Source: an uncultured Pseudanabaenaceae cyanobacterium (GTDB taxonomy: Bacteria; Cyanobacteriota; Cyanobacteriia; PCC-9006; JAAUQQ01). Taken from it: a DNA stretch of 64,000 nucleotides. Made by a program: the position numbers and the translations under genes. Where the stretch lies: the NCBI GenBank assembly GCA_937949725.1, contig CALECT010000079.1:16888-80887 (forward strand), read 5' to 3'. Of the stretch, positions 1 through 8,356 are shown piece by piece. Each line of letters opens with the position of its first letter. Position 1 is the stretch's first letter. Under the pieces are notes generated by a model. The model was not told the DNA's origin, did no database searches, and saw only the letters and a program-made list of their open reading frames with translations.

Positions 1-768
1 AAAGCTCAGCAAGTGGTCAATAAACGCAGCATTCTTCTGGGCAATCGGATTACCATCCGCCCCATCCATCACCTCAGGCCGCAGCACCGAGTAATTTTCC
101 GTCAGCGGATTGCCCCCCTTCACTTCAAACCGCGTCTGGCTTTCCCGCGCCCGATTGTGAAAGAAACAGGCCTCCTCAAACGCCGACACCAGCGCATGGC
201 CAATGCCACCCAGCATGGAGTGATAGGGCCAAATCGTCAGCGGATACTTGCCATCATCACTCAGCCGCTGGGCATAGTGCAGCGCAAACTCTTGCAGACC
301 CTCCAGCTCACCACCGATGCTTGCGGCAATGGCTGGATTCACCCGCCACTTCCCCTGCACCACCTCATCTAAGCCAATCATCGTCATCGGCGCAGGATTA
401 TTGCCCTCGCCATCCACCCAAAACGCAGGATGAAAAATCTGTACAGCAGTGTGGGTGTCCAGCGTCGGCGCAATCTCCGTAATCGACCCCAAATTGCGAT
501 AAATAAACTCGCAGAGGCGACGGCTATCATCCACCGCCCCCGTCCCGGAGCGACCACCCACAAATAGCTCGTAATCGGGAATGCAAAAGGTATTCTGTAC
601 ATCGATCGCCAACAAACAAACCCGCTTCCCATCCCCCGCAGCCTTAGCAATACCATGCTGCTGCGCCCAAGCCTTCGCCTGCCCCGCCCGCTCCAAATAA
701 GGAACGCGAAACACCTCACCACAACGAGCAGCATCAAAAAAGTCAGGAACCATCAGTTCAGTTGTCAT
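1..768 (-). CDS. Isochorismatase/nicotinamidase-like cysteine hydrolase (partial)
   Basis: The frame is open from ATG at 768 to the left window edge, giving 256 residues without a stop; the C-terminal end is outside. A GGAGA ribosome site lies just upstream of the ATG. The fold signature LLAIDVQNTF (Asp56), followed by LDTHTAVQIFHP (Asp104, His106, His113) and WPYHSMLGGIG around 180-190, matches the nicotinamidase/isochorismatase superfamily: Asp56 would be the catalytic Asp and Asp104/His106/His113 the usual metal site. The catalytic Cys is not identified with certainty. Its neighbours are an ADP-ribosylglycohydrolase and an NrtR-type regulator, so conversion of nicotinamide to nicotinate is the best guess, but other amidase substrates are possible. 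Confidence 0.8.
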   Translation of the reverse strand, partial: MTTELMVPDFFDAARCGEVFRVPYLERAGQAKAWAQQHGIAKAAGDGKRVCLLAIDVQNTFCIPDYELFVGGRSGTGAVDDSRRLCEFIYRNLGSITEIAPTLDTHTAVQIFHPAFWVDGEGNNPAPMTMIGLDEVVQGKWRVNPAIAASIGGELEGLQEFALHYAQRLSDDGKYPLTIWPYHSMLGGIGHALVSAFEEACFFHNRARESQTRFEVKGGNPLTENYSVLRPEVMDGADGNPIAQKNAAFIDHLLSF

Positions 769-870
769 AGCAATTCTCCAAGAAGTCAGAATAAAATCAG
801 TCCGCAATCTTCAGCCCCAGGTCGCTCCCCTCGTTCCCTGCTCAGCAAAAGTATCGTGCCTATTGGCTCG

Positions 871-899
871 GTCCCCTGTCTCCTTTAGGAGAAAGGGCT
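871..899 (-). terminator. Possible hairpin after the ADP-ribosylglycohydrolase gene
   Basis: A short hairpin (CTCCT/AGGAG stem, extended by CCC/GGG) lies between the ADP-ribosylglycohydrolase stop codon and the hydrolase gene. There is no clear U-tract, so it may be only a pause site. Confidence 0.3.
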
Positions 900-931
900 A
901 GGGAAAGAGGCTGCCTTGCCGCTTGCTCAGC

Positions 932-1729
932 TCAAACCTTCTCCGCCACATAGCGATCGCGAAACACCTCAACCACGCCCCTCAACTCCCCATCCAGCCG
1001 CGCCAAAGTCTCCTGAGCAAGCATCTCCGGCACCCCGCCGTAGAAGGCTTCCGCGATCGCCCCGCAAATGCAAGTCAGCGTATCGCTATCGCCGCCCAAA
1101 GACACCGCATTGCGAATCGCATCCTCAAAGTCCGTTGCCGCCAAAAAGGCAATAATGGCCTCCGGCACCGTTGCCTGGCAGGACTCGTTGTACTCATACA
1201 CCTGCCGTAACTCATCCAAATCGCGGTCCAAGTCATAGCCAAAGAAGGCTTCAATCTTGTCCGCAATCATCGCCTTACTATCTCCAGCACGGGCCAGATA
1301 GATAGCGCCAGCAGTTGCCTGAGCACCTTTAATTCCTTCTGGATGATCGTGAGTTACCGCAGCGGTCAATTCCGCCTCCGCCATCACCGCATCCCAGCTA
1401 TTGCAAACCCAACCCACCGGACTCACCCGCATCGCTGAACCATTACCCCAACTGTTGTAAGGCCGAGAGCTGGGAGAACTAGCCCATTCATTAAACCGGG
1501 CACCATAGCCACCGCAAGGGCTGGGATAGCGACGGGCATAACGTTTGTAGGCATCGCTATAGGCTTGGCTGGTTTGCTCACCGCTCAAAATCACTTCCGC
1601 CGTAGCGACGCTCAAAATGCTGTCGTCAGTGAAGCTGCTGGCTGGGGTGAATAGCTCAAAGTCTTTGGTTTTACTGTTGTTGAACTCGTAAACCGAGCCA
1701 ATTGTGTCGCCTGCGATCGCGCCTAACAT
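932..1729 (-). CDS. ADP-ribosylglycohydrolase family protein (DraG/ARH-like)
   Basis: The 265-residue protein shows the ADP-ribosylglycohydrolase pattern: GAIAGDTIGS at the N-terminus, TDD at 34-36, GNGSAMR at 95-101 and GGDSDT at 212-217. The acidic residues in TDD and GGDSDT coordinate the two Mg ions in this family. The enzyme removes ADP-ribose from proteins or small molecules, releasing ADP-ribose from NAD-derived modifications. The start ATG has a strong AGGAGA site. It is transcribed divergently from the NrtR-like regulator and in the same direction as the nicotinamidase-like gene, which supports a role in NAD or ADP-ribose turnover; the exact substrate cannot be read from the sequence. 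Confidence 0.85.
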   Translation of the reverse strand: MLGAIAGDTIGSVYEFNNSKTKDFELFTPASSFTDDSILSVATAEVILSGEQTSQAYSDAYKRYARRYPSPCGGYGARFNEWASSPSSRPYNSWGNGSAMRVSPVGWVCNSWDAVMAEAELTAAVTHDHPEGIKGAQATAGAIYLARAGDSKAMIADKIEAFFGYDLDRDLDELRQVYEYNESCQATVPEAIIAFLAATDFEDAIRNAVSLGGDSDTLTCICGAIAEAFYGGVPEMLAQETLARLDGELRGVVEVFRDRYVAEKV

Positions 1730-1782
1730 AGCTGTCTCCTCTTGGGTTTCGCTGCTTTGGTTGCTTCAAACCCAACCAGCTT

Positions 1783-1811
1783 TGTGTCTTTCTTACACAC
1801 TATGTTAGTGT
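1783..1811. promoter_or_regulatory. Palindromic operator candidate for the NrtR-like regulator
   Basis: A perfect 15-bp inverted repeat, ACACTA-TGT-TAGTGT (1797-1811), sits between the divergent ADP-ribosylglycohydrolase and nrtR-like genes, 25 bp before the regulator start. A second overlapping repeat, TGTGT...ACACA (1783-1799), shares its right half. Autoregulated NrtR-family genes commonly carry such palindromes; binding itself is inferred. Confidence 0.55.
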
Positions 1812-1836
1812 CAAAAAAACACAATGTCAAGATAGA

Positions 1837-2601
1837 ATGGAAACCAACCTTTCAAAATCAGCATCCAGTAGTGGCATGCCATGCCATGTCACTACCCCAG
1901 ACCTTGCTATGGCCTTCACCTACAAATATGCTCGCCCCGCCCTCACCGTAGACTGTGTCGTCTTCGGCCTAGACGAAGGCGAGCTCAAAATTCTTCTGAT
2001 CCAGCGCAAGCTCGACCCCTTCAAAGGTCAATGGGCCTTGCCGGGTGGTTTTGTAGAAATGGATGAAACCCTAGACGAAGCCGCCCGCCGCGAACTCGAA
2101 GAAGAAACCGGCGTCAAAGACCTCTTCCTCGAACAGCTCTATACTTTCAGCGGTGTGGATCGTGACCCCCGCGAACGCGTTGTTAGCGTCGCCTACTACG
2201 CCCTCGTCAACCTCGACGAACACCCCACCACCGCCGCCAGCGATGCCGAACAAGTCGGCTGGTTCTCAGCCTTTGACCTGCCAGCCCTCGCCTTCGACCA
2301 TGCCGAAGTCTACGCCACTGCCCTAAAACGGTTGCAAGGCAAACTCCGCTATGAGCCCCTAGGCTTCGAGCTACTGCCCCAAAAGTTCACCCTCAGTCAG
2401 CTCCAACAGCTCTACGAAACGGTCCTCAATCAAGCTCTAGACAAACGCAACTTCCGCAAGAAAATCCTCAAAATGGACCTGCTGTTAGACACCGGCGAGA
2501 AACAACAAAACGTCTCCCACCGAGCAGCCCAGCTCTATCAATTTGATGAGGCGAAGTATCAAGCCCTGAAGCAAACAGGGTTCATCTTTGAGCCACTCTA
2601 G
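1837..2601 (+). CDS. nrtR: NrtR-type Nudix-related transcriptional regulator
   Basis: The 254-residue protein has an N-terminal Nudix domain (about 35-165) beginning with the family-typical [12 protein letters not shown], and a C-terminal winged-helix region (about 170-250). The Nudix box at 71-93 is complete, including the REL-E-EE-T-GV end, so hydrolase activity may be retained; many NrtR proteins have lost it. NrtR regulators sense ADP-ribose and control NAD biosynthesis and salvage. The divergent ADP-ribosylglycohydrolase and the nicotinamidase-like gene fit this regulon. The start at 1837 has only a weak ribosome site, and ATG at 1876 or 1909 is possible; the Nudix domain is complete with any of them. 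The gene ends only 9 bp from the convergent next gene. Confidence 0.8.
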   Translation: METNLSKSASSSGMPCHVTTPDLAMAFTYKYARPALTVDCVVFGLDEGELKILLIQRKLDPFKGQWALPGGFVEMDETLDEAARRELEEETGVKDLFLEQLYTFSGVDRDPRERVVSVAYYALVNLDEHPTTAASDAEQVGWFSAFDLPALAFDHAEVYATALKRLQGKLRYEPLGFELLPQKFTLSQLQQLYETVLNQALDKRNFRKKILKMDLLLDTGEKQQNVSHRAAQLYQFDEAKYQALKQTGFIFEPL

Positions 2602-2610
2602 GCAGCCAGC

Positions 2611-3177
2611 TTAAAAATCAGGGTGATGAGCCTTTTCATAGCAAAGGCCATCGCGCCACTGCCTGGAAAATCCCCCACAATCCAGGGAATCGTTAACCCA
2701 AGGCAACACTGTCGGATGTAGCTCTGCATTAATTGCAGTCACCGTCTCCATTGCATCGCTCTGCTCAGGCAACTCCGCAGGATGCAATGCTTCATCACTC
2801 GCATTCACAAGCTGGGCATGCTGATTAATCATGCGATAGCCCACACCCCCAATGGTAAAACCCGCCAGCAAGGTCATCGCCATCGCCAAACAAAAACTCC
2901 CCACATTCCAAGGGCTCTGATGCTCAATCCGCGGAGCTTTACGTCGCCGCTCTAGCCCAGCCACCGTCGCAAAATACATCCGGCCCGATGGCACCGGCAG
3001 CGACAATCGCACATCCAGACCATACTCCTGGGGTCGACTAATCGATTGATAAAGCGCCATCAGCTCCGCCTCCGAGAGCTTGCTCACCACCTCTACCGGT
3101 AAGCGACCCATCACTTGGCGAACTTGAGGATCCAAGCGATGGGCGATGGGGGAATGGGCTAGGGCATTGGATTTCAT
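2611..3177 (-). CDS. Conserved cyanobacterial hypothetical membrane protein
   Basis: I do not recognise a functional family. The 188-residue protein has a soluble N-terminal part with a LPVEVVSKLSEAELMALY stretch (26-43), a basic RRRK patch at 77-80, one membrane segment at about 91-115, and a C-terminal domain containing two Cys residues close to the end (CGG and LCYE). The layout suggests a small single-pass protein with the N-terminus in the cytoplasm and the Cys pair outside, possibly disulfide-bonded. It runs convergent to the nrtR-like gene with a 9-bp gap and no room for a separate terminator. Confidence 0.65.
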   Translation of the reverse strand: MKSNALAHSPIAHRLDPQVRQVMGRLPVEVVSKLSEAELMALYQSISRPQEYGLDVRLSLPVPSGRMYFATVAGLERRRKAPRIEHQSPWNVGSFCLAMAMTLLAGFTIGGVGYRMINQHAQLVNASDEALHPAELPEQSDAMETVTAINAELHPTVLPWVNDSLDCGGFSRQWRDGLCYEKAHHPDF

Positions 3178-3735
3178 GGGAAACAGCTCCGTTGAAGGTG
3201 CAGGAGAGCGAGGATAGGTCTTTGCACGATTCCTGACGGGCTGCGAACCGAAATCTCGGCTCTATCTCAACCACGCACCTAGCATAACCACCTCCCTAGG
3301 TCCTCCCACCTCCGTAGATACTGAGATGACATTGTGAAGCGATCGCGATGACGCCACCGCAACTGTAAGCAGCCTCTGCTCAGAGCATCAACAGCTTCTC
3401 TTTTTGCGATTCGAACATGGGCTCAAAGGCAGAGCTGACAAAGAACAGAAGTCACTCGCAAGCAAGAGCCACCCTAATCTACGATTCAGAGAAAAGTTCA
3501 AATTTTTGGCTCATTTCCAAGCAAAGAAACACTCAGCCAAGGTACTGATTTTGAAATCTTACAAAAGCCTTGCCCAGAGAATGACCTAAGCAATGCCATT
3601 TCTCTATTGCTTGCTCCCCTTCAGAAATACCCCCAAGAACCTCCCAGTGGTTTTCCCTAAGCCCAATAGAAAGCCCCAATATCATTCGCTGCATAACGAA
3701 TGATATTGGGGCTTCCCATACAAGTGACAGTTTGA
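3178..3735. other. Intergenic stretch, no gene recognised
   Basis: This 558-bp stretch carries the exporter terminator at 3671-3714. A 61-codon open frame on the plus strand (3404-3589) has no ribosome site and no recognisable features, so I do not call it. A HIP1-like GCGATCGCGATG lies near 3340. Confidence 0.5.
3671..3714 (-). terminator. Strong intrinsic terminator after the exporter gene
   Basis: Perfect 18-bp inverted repeat with arms 3671-3688 and 3697-3714 and an 8-nt loop. On the minus strand it is followed by TTTCTATT and lies about 20 bp after the stop of the ABC transporter gene, closing the RiPP cluster. Confidence 0.8.
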
Positions 3736-5598
3736 CTAAACCATCGCTCCAGCGGCAGGCGCACCTGGCAAAGCCACAGTTCCCTGCTCCTGAGTTTGGG
3801 CACGCCAAGATTGCTCATACAACCCACCCTGCTCTAGAAGGCTCTCATGGGTTCCAGACTCCACCATCTCGCCGCCCTGCATAACAAAGACCACATCGGC
3901 ACGCTTGGCCAAGGTGAAGCGGTGGGTAATCACGATCGCCGTCCTCCCCTCTGCCATCTGCCGGAAGCGATCCAACCAGTCATGCTCTGCCCAGGAATCC
4001 ATAAAGCTGGTGGGCTCATCCAAAATCACCACTGGAGCCTGGCGCAGGAAAGCCCTTGCCAAAGACACCCGCTGCCATTCGCCGCCGCTTAGCTCCACGC
4101 CACCAGAGAACCATTTACCCAATTGGGTTTGAGGACCATCGGGCAGCTTTGCGACAATTTCCGTGGCACCAGCAGCTTCCAAAGCACGGTCAATGCGATC
4201 GCCATCCTTCGCCGCATAGACATCGCCAATGGCAATGTTTTCTTCTAGCGTCTTCTGATACGTCACCGGGAACTGGAACATCACCGTCAACAACTGCCGC
4301 CATTCCTGGAGCGAGTAGCTGCGAATGTCCACACCATCCAATTCAATTGCACCGGAGTCAGGGTCATAAAACCGGCAGAGCAGCTTAATCAACGTGCTCT
4401 TGCCCGCACCGTTTTCACCGACAATCGCCACAATCTGATTCGCAGGCAGAGTCAAGTTGAAGTTCTTGAAAATCCACCGCTCGGTACCGGGATAGCGGAA
4501 ACTCACATCCCGCAGCCGAATTTCAGATTTGGGATTCGTAGGAATAGGTAAGGGCTGTGGCGGATCTTTCACCGTCGGTTCCAGGCTCAAGAAGGCAAAT
4601 AGATTACCGAGGAACAGGGTATTGCCATAGATCTGGCCAATCTGAGTCAAGCCAGCCCGCGCAAGTGCTTGACCACGATTGAAGGCTTGGTAAAACAATG
4701 CCAAGTCACCCAGCGTAAACTTACCCTCCAGGGTCTGCATTAACATCCAGGCCAAGACCGCTGCCGCCACCAGCAAACTCACCATGCCACCCAAAAGCTG
4801 GGCAAAGCTCTGGCGCTTAACGAGGCGAATATTTTCCTTTCGCAGGGTGCGACGAAAGCCGTGGTAGAGCCCCTGGAGATAATCACCCAAATTAAACAGT
4901 CGCAGCTCTGCTGCCGTATAGCTCTGGGTAATCAGAAAATCGTGATATTCCGCCTGACGACGCAGGGGCGTCATGCGCTCCCACCACTTGTGGTACTGAC
5001 GGTTGAACTTCAACAAGAAGTAGAACGCAGGCAACGCACCCACAATCAGCGCCATCGGCAGGGCAATACCGTAAGGAACGATAATCACCGCAATGGTGAG
5101 CAGTGTAATCAAGCTTTGAATCAAGCTGCCACTACTTTCCAATAGCGTTAGCGGACGGCTGGCCGCATTATCACGAGCCTGGTGAAGCTTGTCGTGGAAG
5201 TCTGGTTGCTCATGAAAAGCCAGATCCGCCTCAATCGACTTGCGATGAACCAAGCGCCGAATGTGGTCCTGAACATATTCGGACTGGATCGTGCGTAGGA
5301 TCGTCAGCCCCGCTTTAATAAATTCAGAAACCACCAACACTCCGGCCATGAGTCCCACCGGAATCGCCACGGAGCGAATGGCTGCATCCGTCAGTCCACC
5401 CGCAGTTGCAGCGACAAGACTGTCCACCAAAACCTTCGAGAGGTAGACCGTGGCACCGGGCAACAGACCCTGAATGAGCAAAAGCAGCGCCCAGCCCAAC
5501 ATGGCATTCGGCGCTGCCTCCCACACCAGCTTGAGTGTTGGCAGAATGTAATCCCGCTGTTGCAGGAGGTTCTGGACCTTATAGGGCAGAAGTTTCAT
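3736..5598 (-). CDS. ABC transporter, fused permease and ATPase (RiPP exporter)
   Basis: The 620-residue protein is an ABC exporter half-transporter. Membrane segments span about 30-60, 75-100, 155-195 and 265-315, followed by an ATPase domain with Walker A GENGAGKS (394-401), signature LSGGE (503-507), Walker B VVILDE (523-528) and a switch His in ITHRF. There is no N-terminal C39 peptidase domain, so it exports an already matured product, as the D-type transporters of lasso clusters do. It is the last gene of the RiPP operon, 96 bp after the HPr-kinase-like gene, and is followed by a strong terminator. Probable role: export of and self-immunity to the peptide. Confidence 0.88.
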   Translation of the reverse strand: MKLLPYKVQNLLQQRDYILPTLKLVWEAAPNAMLGWALLLLIQGLLPGATVYLSKVLVDSLVAATAGGLTDAAIRSVAIPVGLMAGVLVVSEFIKAGLTILRTIQSEYVQDHIRRLVHRKSIEADLAFHEQPDFHDKLHQARDNAASRPLTLLESSGSLIQSLITLLTIAVIIVPYGIALPMALIVGALPAFYFLLKFNRQYHKWWERMTPLRRQAEYHDFLITQSYTAAELRLFNLGDYLQGLYHGFRRTLRKENIRLVKRQSFAQLLGGMVSLLVAAAVLAWMLMQTLEGKFTLGDLALFYQAFNRGQALARAGLTQIGQIYGNTLFLGNLFAFLSLEPTVKDPPQPLPIPTNPKSEIRLRDVSFRYPGTERWIFKNFNLTLPANQIVAIVGENGAGKSTLIKLLCRFYDPDSGAIELDGVDIRSYSLQEWRQLLTVMFQFPVTYQKTLEENIAIGDVYAAKDGDRIDRALEAAGATEIVAKLPDGPQTQLGKWFSGGVELSGGEWQRVSLARAFLRQAPVVILDEPTSFMDSWAEHDWLDRFRQMAEGRTAIVITHRFTLAKRADVVFVMQGGEMVESGTHESLLEQGGLYEQSWRAQTQEQGTVALPGAPAAGAMV

Positions 5599-5694
5599 AT
5601 GAGCTGCAATGGCTGAATGAGAAGTGCAAAAGAGAAACGGAATGAAACGCTGGTTGCCAGACTGAGTTGGCTTTGACCCAGACTCGCCAAGATC

Positions 5695-6696
5695 CTAAGC
5701 GATCGCCAGGGGCTGCTGACCGACTTGCTCATCCACATGGGCTTCGACCATGTCCATCATCTTGGGCATGTCATTGAGATCCTGCGATCGCGTCAAAGCA
5801 AAAAACGGCACCTGCTTCACAAAATCCGTCGCCTGCTTGAACTGAGCCGGATTGTGATGCTGTAACCACATTGTCGGCAAGGAATTCGTCATCACCGAGA
5901 ACACGGCATTGCGTTGGGACAAAGGCTCCATATCTAGAGCTTCACCAGCTCGCAGCACATAAATTTGTTGCAACAGCAGAGGCTCTTCAACAAACTGATG
6001 AGTGGCATCAAAGCTAACTTCACCACATTCGGGATGACGCTCCACCAAGAATTCTTCGCCACATTCAAGCTGAGCAGCGACTTCATTGGAAATTTTTAGG
6101 CGAGGGTAGCCGGGATGGACGTAGTATTGACCATCGCGAAATTCAAGGGCGATCGCATCATCGGACAACAGCTTGTAACCCTTGTTATAAAGAGCCGCTG
6201 CCGTTGAGGATTTACCCGTGCCCGATGGAGCAATGACACCTACTGCGCGATCGCCAATCCGCACCGCACTGCCATGGAGCACCAACAGGCCTCGCTGATA
6301 AAGCAGCACGGTCAAAATGGTGCCAAGAATATACAGTCGAACCTGCCTAAGACTTTGGGTCGGACCCAGCTGAATCGAAACATCTTTCCCGTCCCTAAGC
6401 CGGTATAGCGCGACTCGACGGTCAAACAAGATAGCCTCCGTCCCATCCAAATCCGCATAAACGTCAGCCTTCTCACAATACTGATCGAAGTCCGCTGGCG
6501 TCGCTTCATCCAATGTAAACGTTACGGTTCTCGTTGAATCGAGAACAGTTCCTTCCGGCAAGGATAAGAGAGCAGGAATCTCGAAATTAGATTGAACCTG
6601 AAGCCCGTATGCTAAATAGCGATACGGATAAGAGATATCCATAAGTAGATGTAATAAAAATAAAGGCAATCCAAATCCAGAGACTTGGGATGCCAT
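5695..6696 (-). CDS. HPr kinase-like P-loop kinase of the RiPP cluster
   Basis: The 333-residue protein resembles the kinase domain of HPr kinase/phosphorylase: HGSAV at 141-145, a P-loop APSGTGKSS at 156-164 and LSDD (177-180) for Mg binding. It lacks a true HPr kinase N-terminal domain. Such proteins accompany lasso clusters, and in the paeninodin-type systems they phosphorylate a C-terminal Ser of the peptide. All three precursors here end in a conserved Ser/Thr-rich tail (GSL-[IV]-N-x-T), a plausible target. An alternative start at Met19 (6642), where the family similarity begins, is possible. Function on the peptide is inferred from family and context. Confidence 0.75.
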   Translation of the reverse strand: MASQVSGFGLPLFLLHLLMDISYPYRYLAYGLQVQSNFEIPALLSLPEGTVLDSTRTVTFTLDEATPADFDQYCEKADVYADLDGTEAILFDRRVALYRLRDGKDVSIQLGPTQSLRQVRLYILGTILTVLLYQRGLLVLHGSAVRIGDRAVGVIAPSGTGKSSTAAALYNKGYKLLSDDAIALEFRDGQYYVHPGYPRLKISNEVAAQLECGEEFLVERHPECGEVSFDATHQFVEEPLLLQQIYVLRAGEALDMEPLSQRNAVFSVMTNSLPTMWLQHHNPAQFKQATDFVKQVPFFALTRSQDLNDMPKMMDMVEAHVDEQVGQQPLAIA

Positions 6697-6931
6697 AGCA
6701 GTCTCGCAGCTTTATTGTAGCGATAGCTACCGCTCATTCAAAGAGCAGGCAAGACAAAATAATATAAAAGCTTATCTGAACTTTCATTGGATAATGATGA
6801 CTATCTCATCCAAGACTTAAGCAGCTGGAATGACCGGAAGGTCAGCAATCCTGTAAGCGAGACATCAGAGGGTGGGGGAACCCTCCAACGCCGCTATGGA
6901 TGGTCTAGCGAAGCTAGAAAACCCAACACAA

Positions 6932-7123
6932 TTACTTAACGGTCGTGTTGATCAAAGAACCACCAACGGGGTTAACCACAATGGCATTCACGCCATTGAT
7001 AACCAGCAGGATGGAATCGCCAGTGCCGATGTTCTTGTTGAAGTTAATATCGTTCTTGGTGATGCTAGCGGCGGAACCGTGGTTCTGGAGAGCGGGGGTA
7101 GACCAGGTTTGCTTCTGAGCCAT
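6932..7123 (-). CDS. RiPP precursor peptide 1 (lasso-type leader)
   Basis: The 63-residue peptide starts at ATG 7123 behind an AAAGGAAA site. Its leader contains W7-x2-P10-x-L12-x3-G16-x5-T22, the lasso leader pattern YxxPxLxxxGxxxxxT with Trp for Tyr; Thr22 would be the -2 residue, so the predicted core starts at Asn24 and is 40 residues long. Core features are GTGDSI at 33-38, a hydrophobic stretch LLVINGV, and the tail GGSLINTT. No Asp/Glu lies at core positions 7-9. It is 49/63 identical to precursor 2, from which it is separated by about 1 kb including a MITE-like element. Confidence 0.82.
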   Translation of the reverse strand: MAQKQTWSTPALQNHGSAASITKNDINFNKNIGTGDSILLVINGVNAIVVNPVGGSLINTTVK

Positions 7124-7381
7124 GGTAATTTCCTTTTGTGTTAGATGGTATGAGTTAAATCTTGCAGTCTATTTACTTTCGCCTAATCCATTTCTAGACC
7201 AGGGGAATATAGGTAGAGAGCTGCTGATTTGGTGGACACTTCCCACTACCTTGCTACCGAATGACAGCGAAGGAGAGTGAGTAAGAATCAAACCGTTGGT
7301 GATAGAAACGAACGACTTGATTTTTAGGAAGTGAACTTCGAGCTCGCAAGATACAAAGATAGTTGCTCTGTGCTTGCTCTA

Positions 7382-7412
7382 CTATTAGGCCCGGTTTTGT
7401 AAGTGTCGTCAA
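7382..7412 (-). promoter_or_regulatory. Promoter-like element of precursor 1
   Basis: On the minus strand it reads TTGACG, 19 bp, then TAATAG, with GGGCCTAATAG identical to the element upstream of precursor 3. The spacing is long for a sigma-70 promoter, so the two boxes may be an activator site plus a -10 region. It would give an untranslated leader of about 250 nt. Confidence 0.45.
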
Positions 7413-7587
7413 TTTGACTTGCGTATTTTTATTGACTGTTCATGAATCAGTGAATTTGAGGGTGAGAATATGCTGATTTGCTGAAGCTATTTATACTCCA
7501 TGAAAGTATTTGCGGTAGCTTAGAGAATATCGTGCTTACTCTAGGTCATATGTAAGCCTGATTGATTAGTGCCAGCGCATGTACTAA

Positions 7588-7721
7588 TAGGTTGTTTGAA
7601 AAAGGCCTCTAGCGGTAGCAGGATTACCTCTGACGCTACCAAAATGAGGGGGGATTTCGACGTTTCATTGCTGTCGAGGTTTCAGATTTGCCGCTTGGCT
7701 GAATTCTCAAATAACCTCTAA
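7588..7721. mobile_element. MITE-like element with 11-bp terminal inverted repeats
   Basis: Ends AGGTTGTTTGA (7589-7599) and TCAAATAACCT (7707-7717) are inverted repeats with one mismatch, about 129 bp apart; CTAA occurs on both sides (7584-7587 and 7718-7721), fitting a YTAR-type 4-bp duplication as made by IS5-group elements. Inside is a second inverted repeat GGTAGC...GCTACC. It codes for nothing. Confidence 0.6.
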
Positions 7722-7774
7722 GACAGAGAGAACTTATTTTGAGAAGAGAGAAATAACTACCCTACTCAATCCTA

Positions 7775-7819
7775 TGAGACCAAATCCGCTTCATTGAGAC
7801 CCGATTCCAATTCATTGAG
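7775..7819. repeat. Two-copy 20/21-bp tandem repeat
   Basis: Two adjacent units starting TGAGACC and ending TTCAT (7775-7794 and 7795-7815), followed by a third TGAG. Possibly the remnant of an insertion-sequence end; no other evidence. Confidence 0.4.
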
Positions 7820-7954
7820 CAGTCGTGAACCAAGTGTGTGCTCGCAAAGAATTTAAGGGTACGGTAATACAAGATTTGGTATGATCTTTTTCAGGAAAGT
7901 AAGAAAACTCGGTTTAAATTTTCAGAGTTTCATCTATAACCAATTTCTCTCTAA

Positions 7955-7989
7955 CAAAATGAAAGCCACCTGAGCATTGTCAGATGGCT
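7955..7989 (-). terminator. Terminator of the precursor 3-2 transcript
   Basis: Hairpin of two 10-nt arms (7964-7973 and 7980-7989, one A-C mismatch in the + strand reading), followed on the minus strand by TTCATTTTGTT. It lies about 130 bp after the precursor 2 stop. Confidence 0.65.
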
Positions 7990-8045
7990 TAATAAACCTA
8001 AATACTCGTAAGTGGTGGACTCTACGGAGAAGTCGGCTTAAGGAC

Positions 8046-8078
8046 CTGCCAGATGATAGGAAGTAGACCATCAGGCAG
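8046..8078 (-). other. Hairpin just downstream of precursor 2
   Basis: Arms CTGCC-x-GATG and CATC-x-GGCAG form a 9-bp stem with one mismatch about 40 bp after the precursor 2 stop. No U-tract follows, so it may stabilise or process the mRNA. Confidence 0.4.
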
Positions 8079-8120
8079 CTTTCTAGAAACCGAGACATGA
8101 GTCCTTAGGAAATCGATGAT

Positions 8121-8312
8121 TTACTTGACCGTAGTATTGATCAAGGAACCACCGTCAGGGCTGATAATGGTAGCGCTAACGCCATTGATAACTAGCAAAA
8201 TGGAATCGCCAGTACCAATTTTCTTGTTGAAATTGATATCGTTCTGCGTAATCTGAGCTGCGGAGCCATGGAGCTGTAGCTCAGGTGCTGACCAAACTTG
8301 CTTTTGAATCAT
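8121..8312 (-). CDS. RiPP precursor peptide 2 (lasso-type leader)
   Basis: Starting at ATG 8312 behind a strong AAGGAGA site gives 63 residues, the same length as precursor 1; a longer frame would overlap precursor 3 and lacks a ribosome site. The leader shows W7-x2-P10-x-L12-x3-G16-x5-T22. The predicted core from residue 24 contains NDINFNK, GTGDSI (33-38), the hydrophobic LLVINGV and the tail GGSLINTT, nearly identical to precursor 1; acidic residues are D25, D36 and D53 only. It lies 44 bp after precursor 3 and probably shares its transcript. Confidence 0.82.
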   Translation of the reverse strand: MIQKQVWSAPELQLHGSAAQITQNDINFNKKIGTGDSILLVINGVSATIISPDGGSLINTTVK

Positions 8313-8356
8313 GTTGTCTCCTTGAGAAAATGGGGGCAAGAGTTTAATACCAATCG

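Larger units (their letters stand above)
7124..8120. other. Intergenic region between precursors 1 and 2
   Basis: About 1 kb without a gene. It holds, in order, the long untranslated region of precursor 1, a promoter-like element shared with precursor 3 (7382-7412), a MITE-like element (7588-7721), a short tandem repeat (7775-7819), the terminator of precursors 3 and 2 (7955-7989) and a hairpin directly after precursor 2 (8046-8078). Confidence 0.6.

Noticed and set aside
384..737. Minus-strand open frame rich in Arg
   Set aside because: It lies in another frame of the hydrolase gene, which has clear family motifs and a ribosome site.
3404..3589. Possible 61-residue plus-strand gene
   Set aside because: Basic, no ribosome site and no recognised features; it sits in a gap before a terminator.
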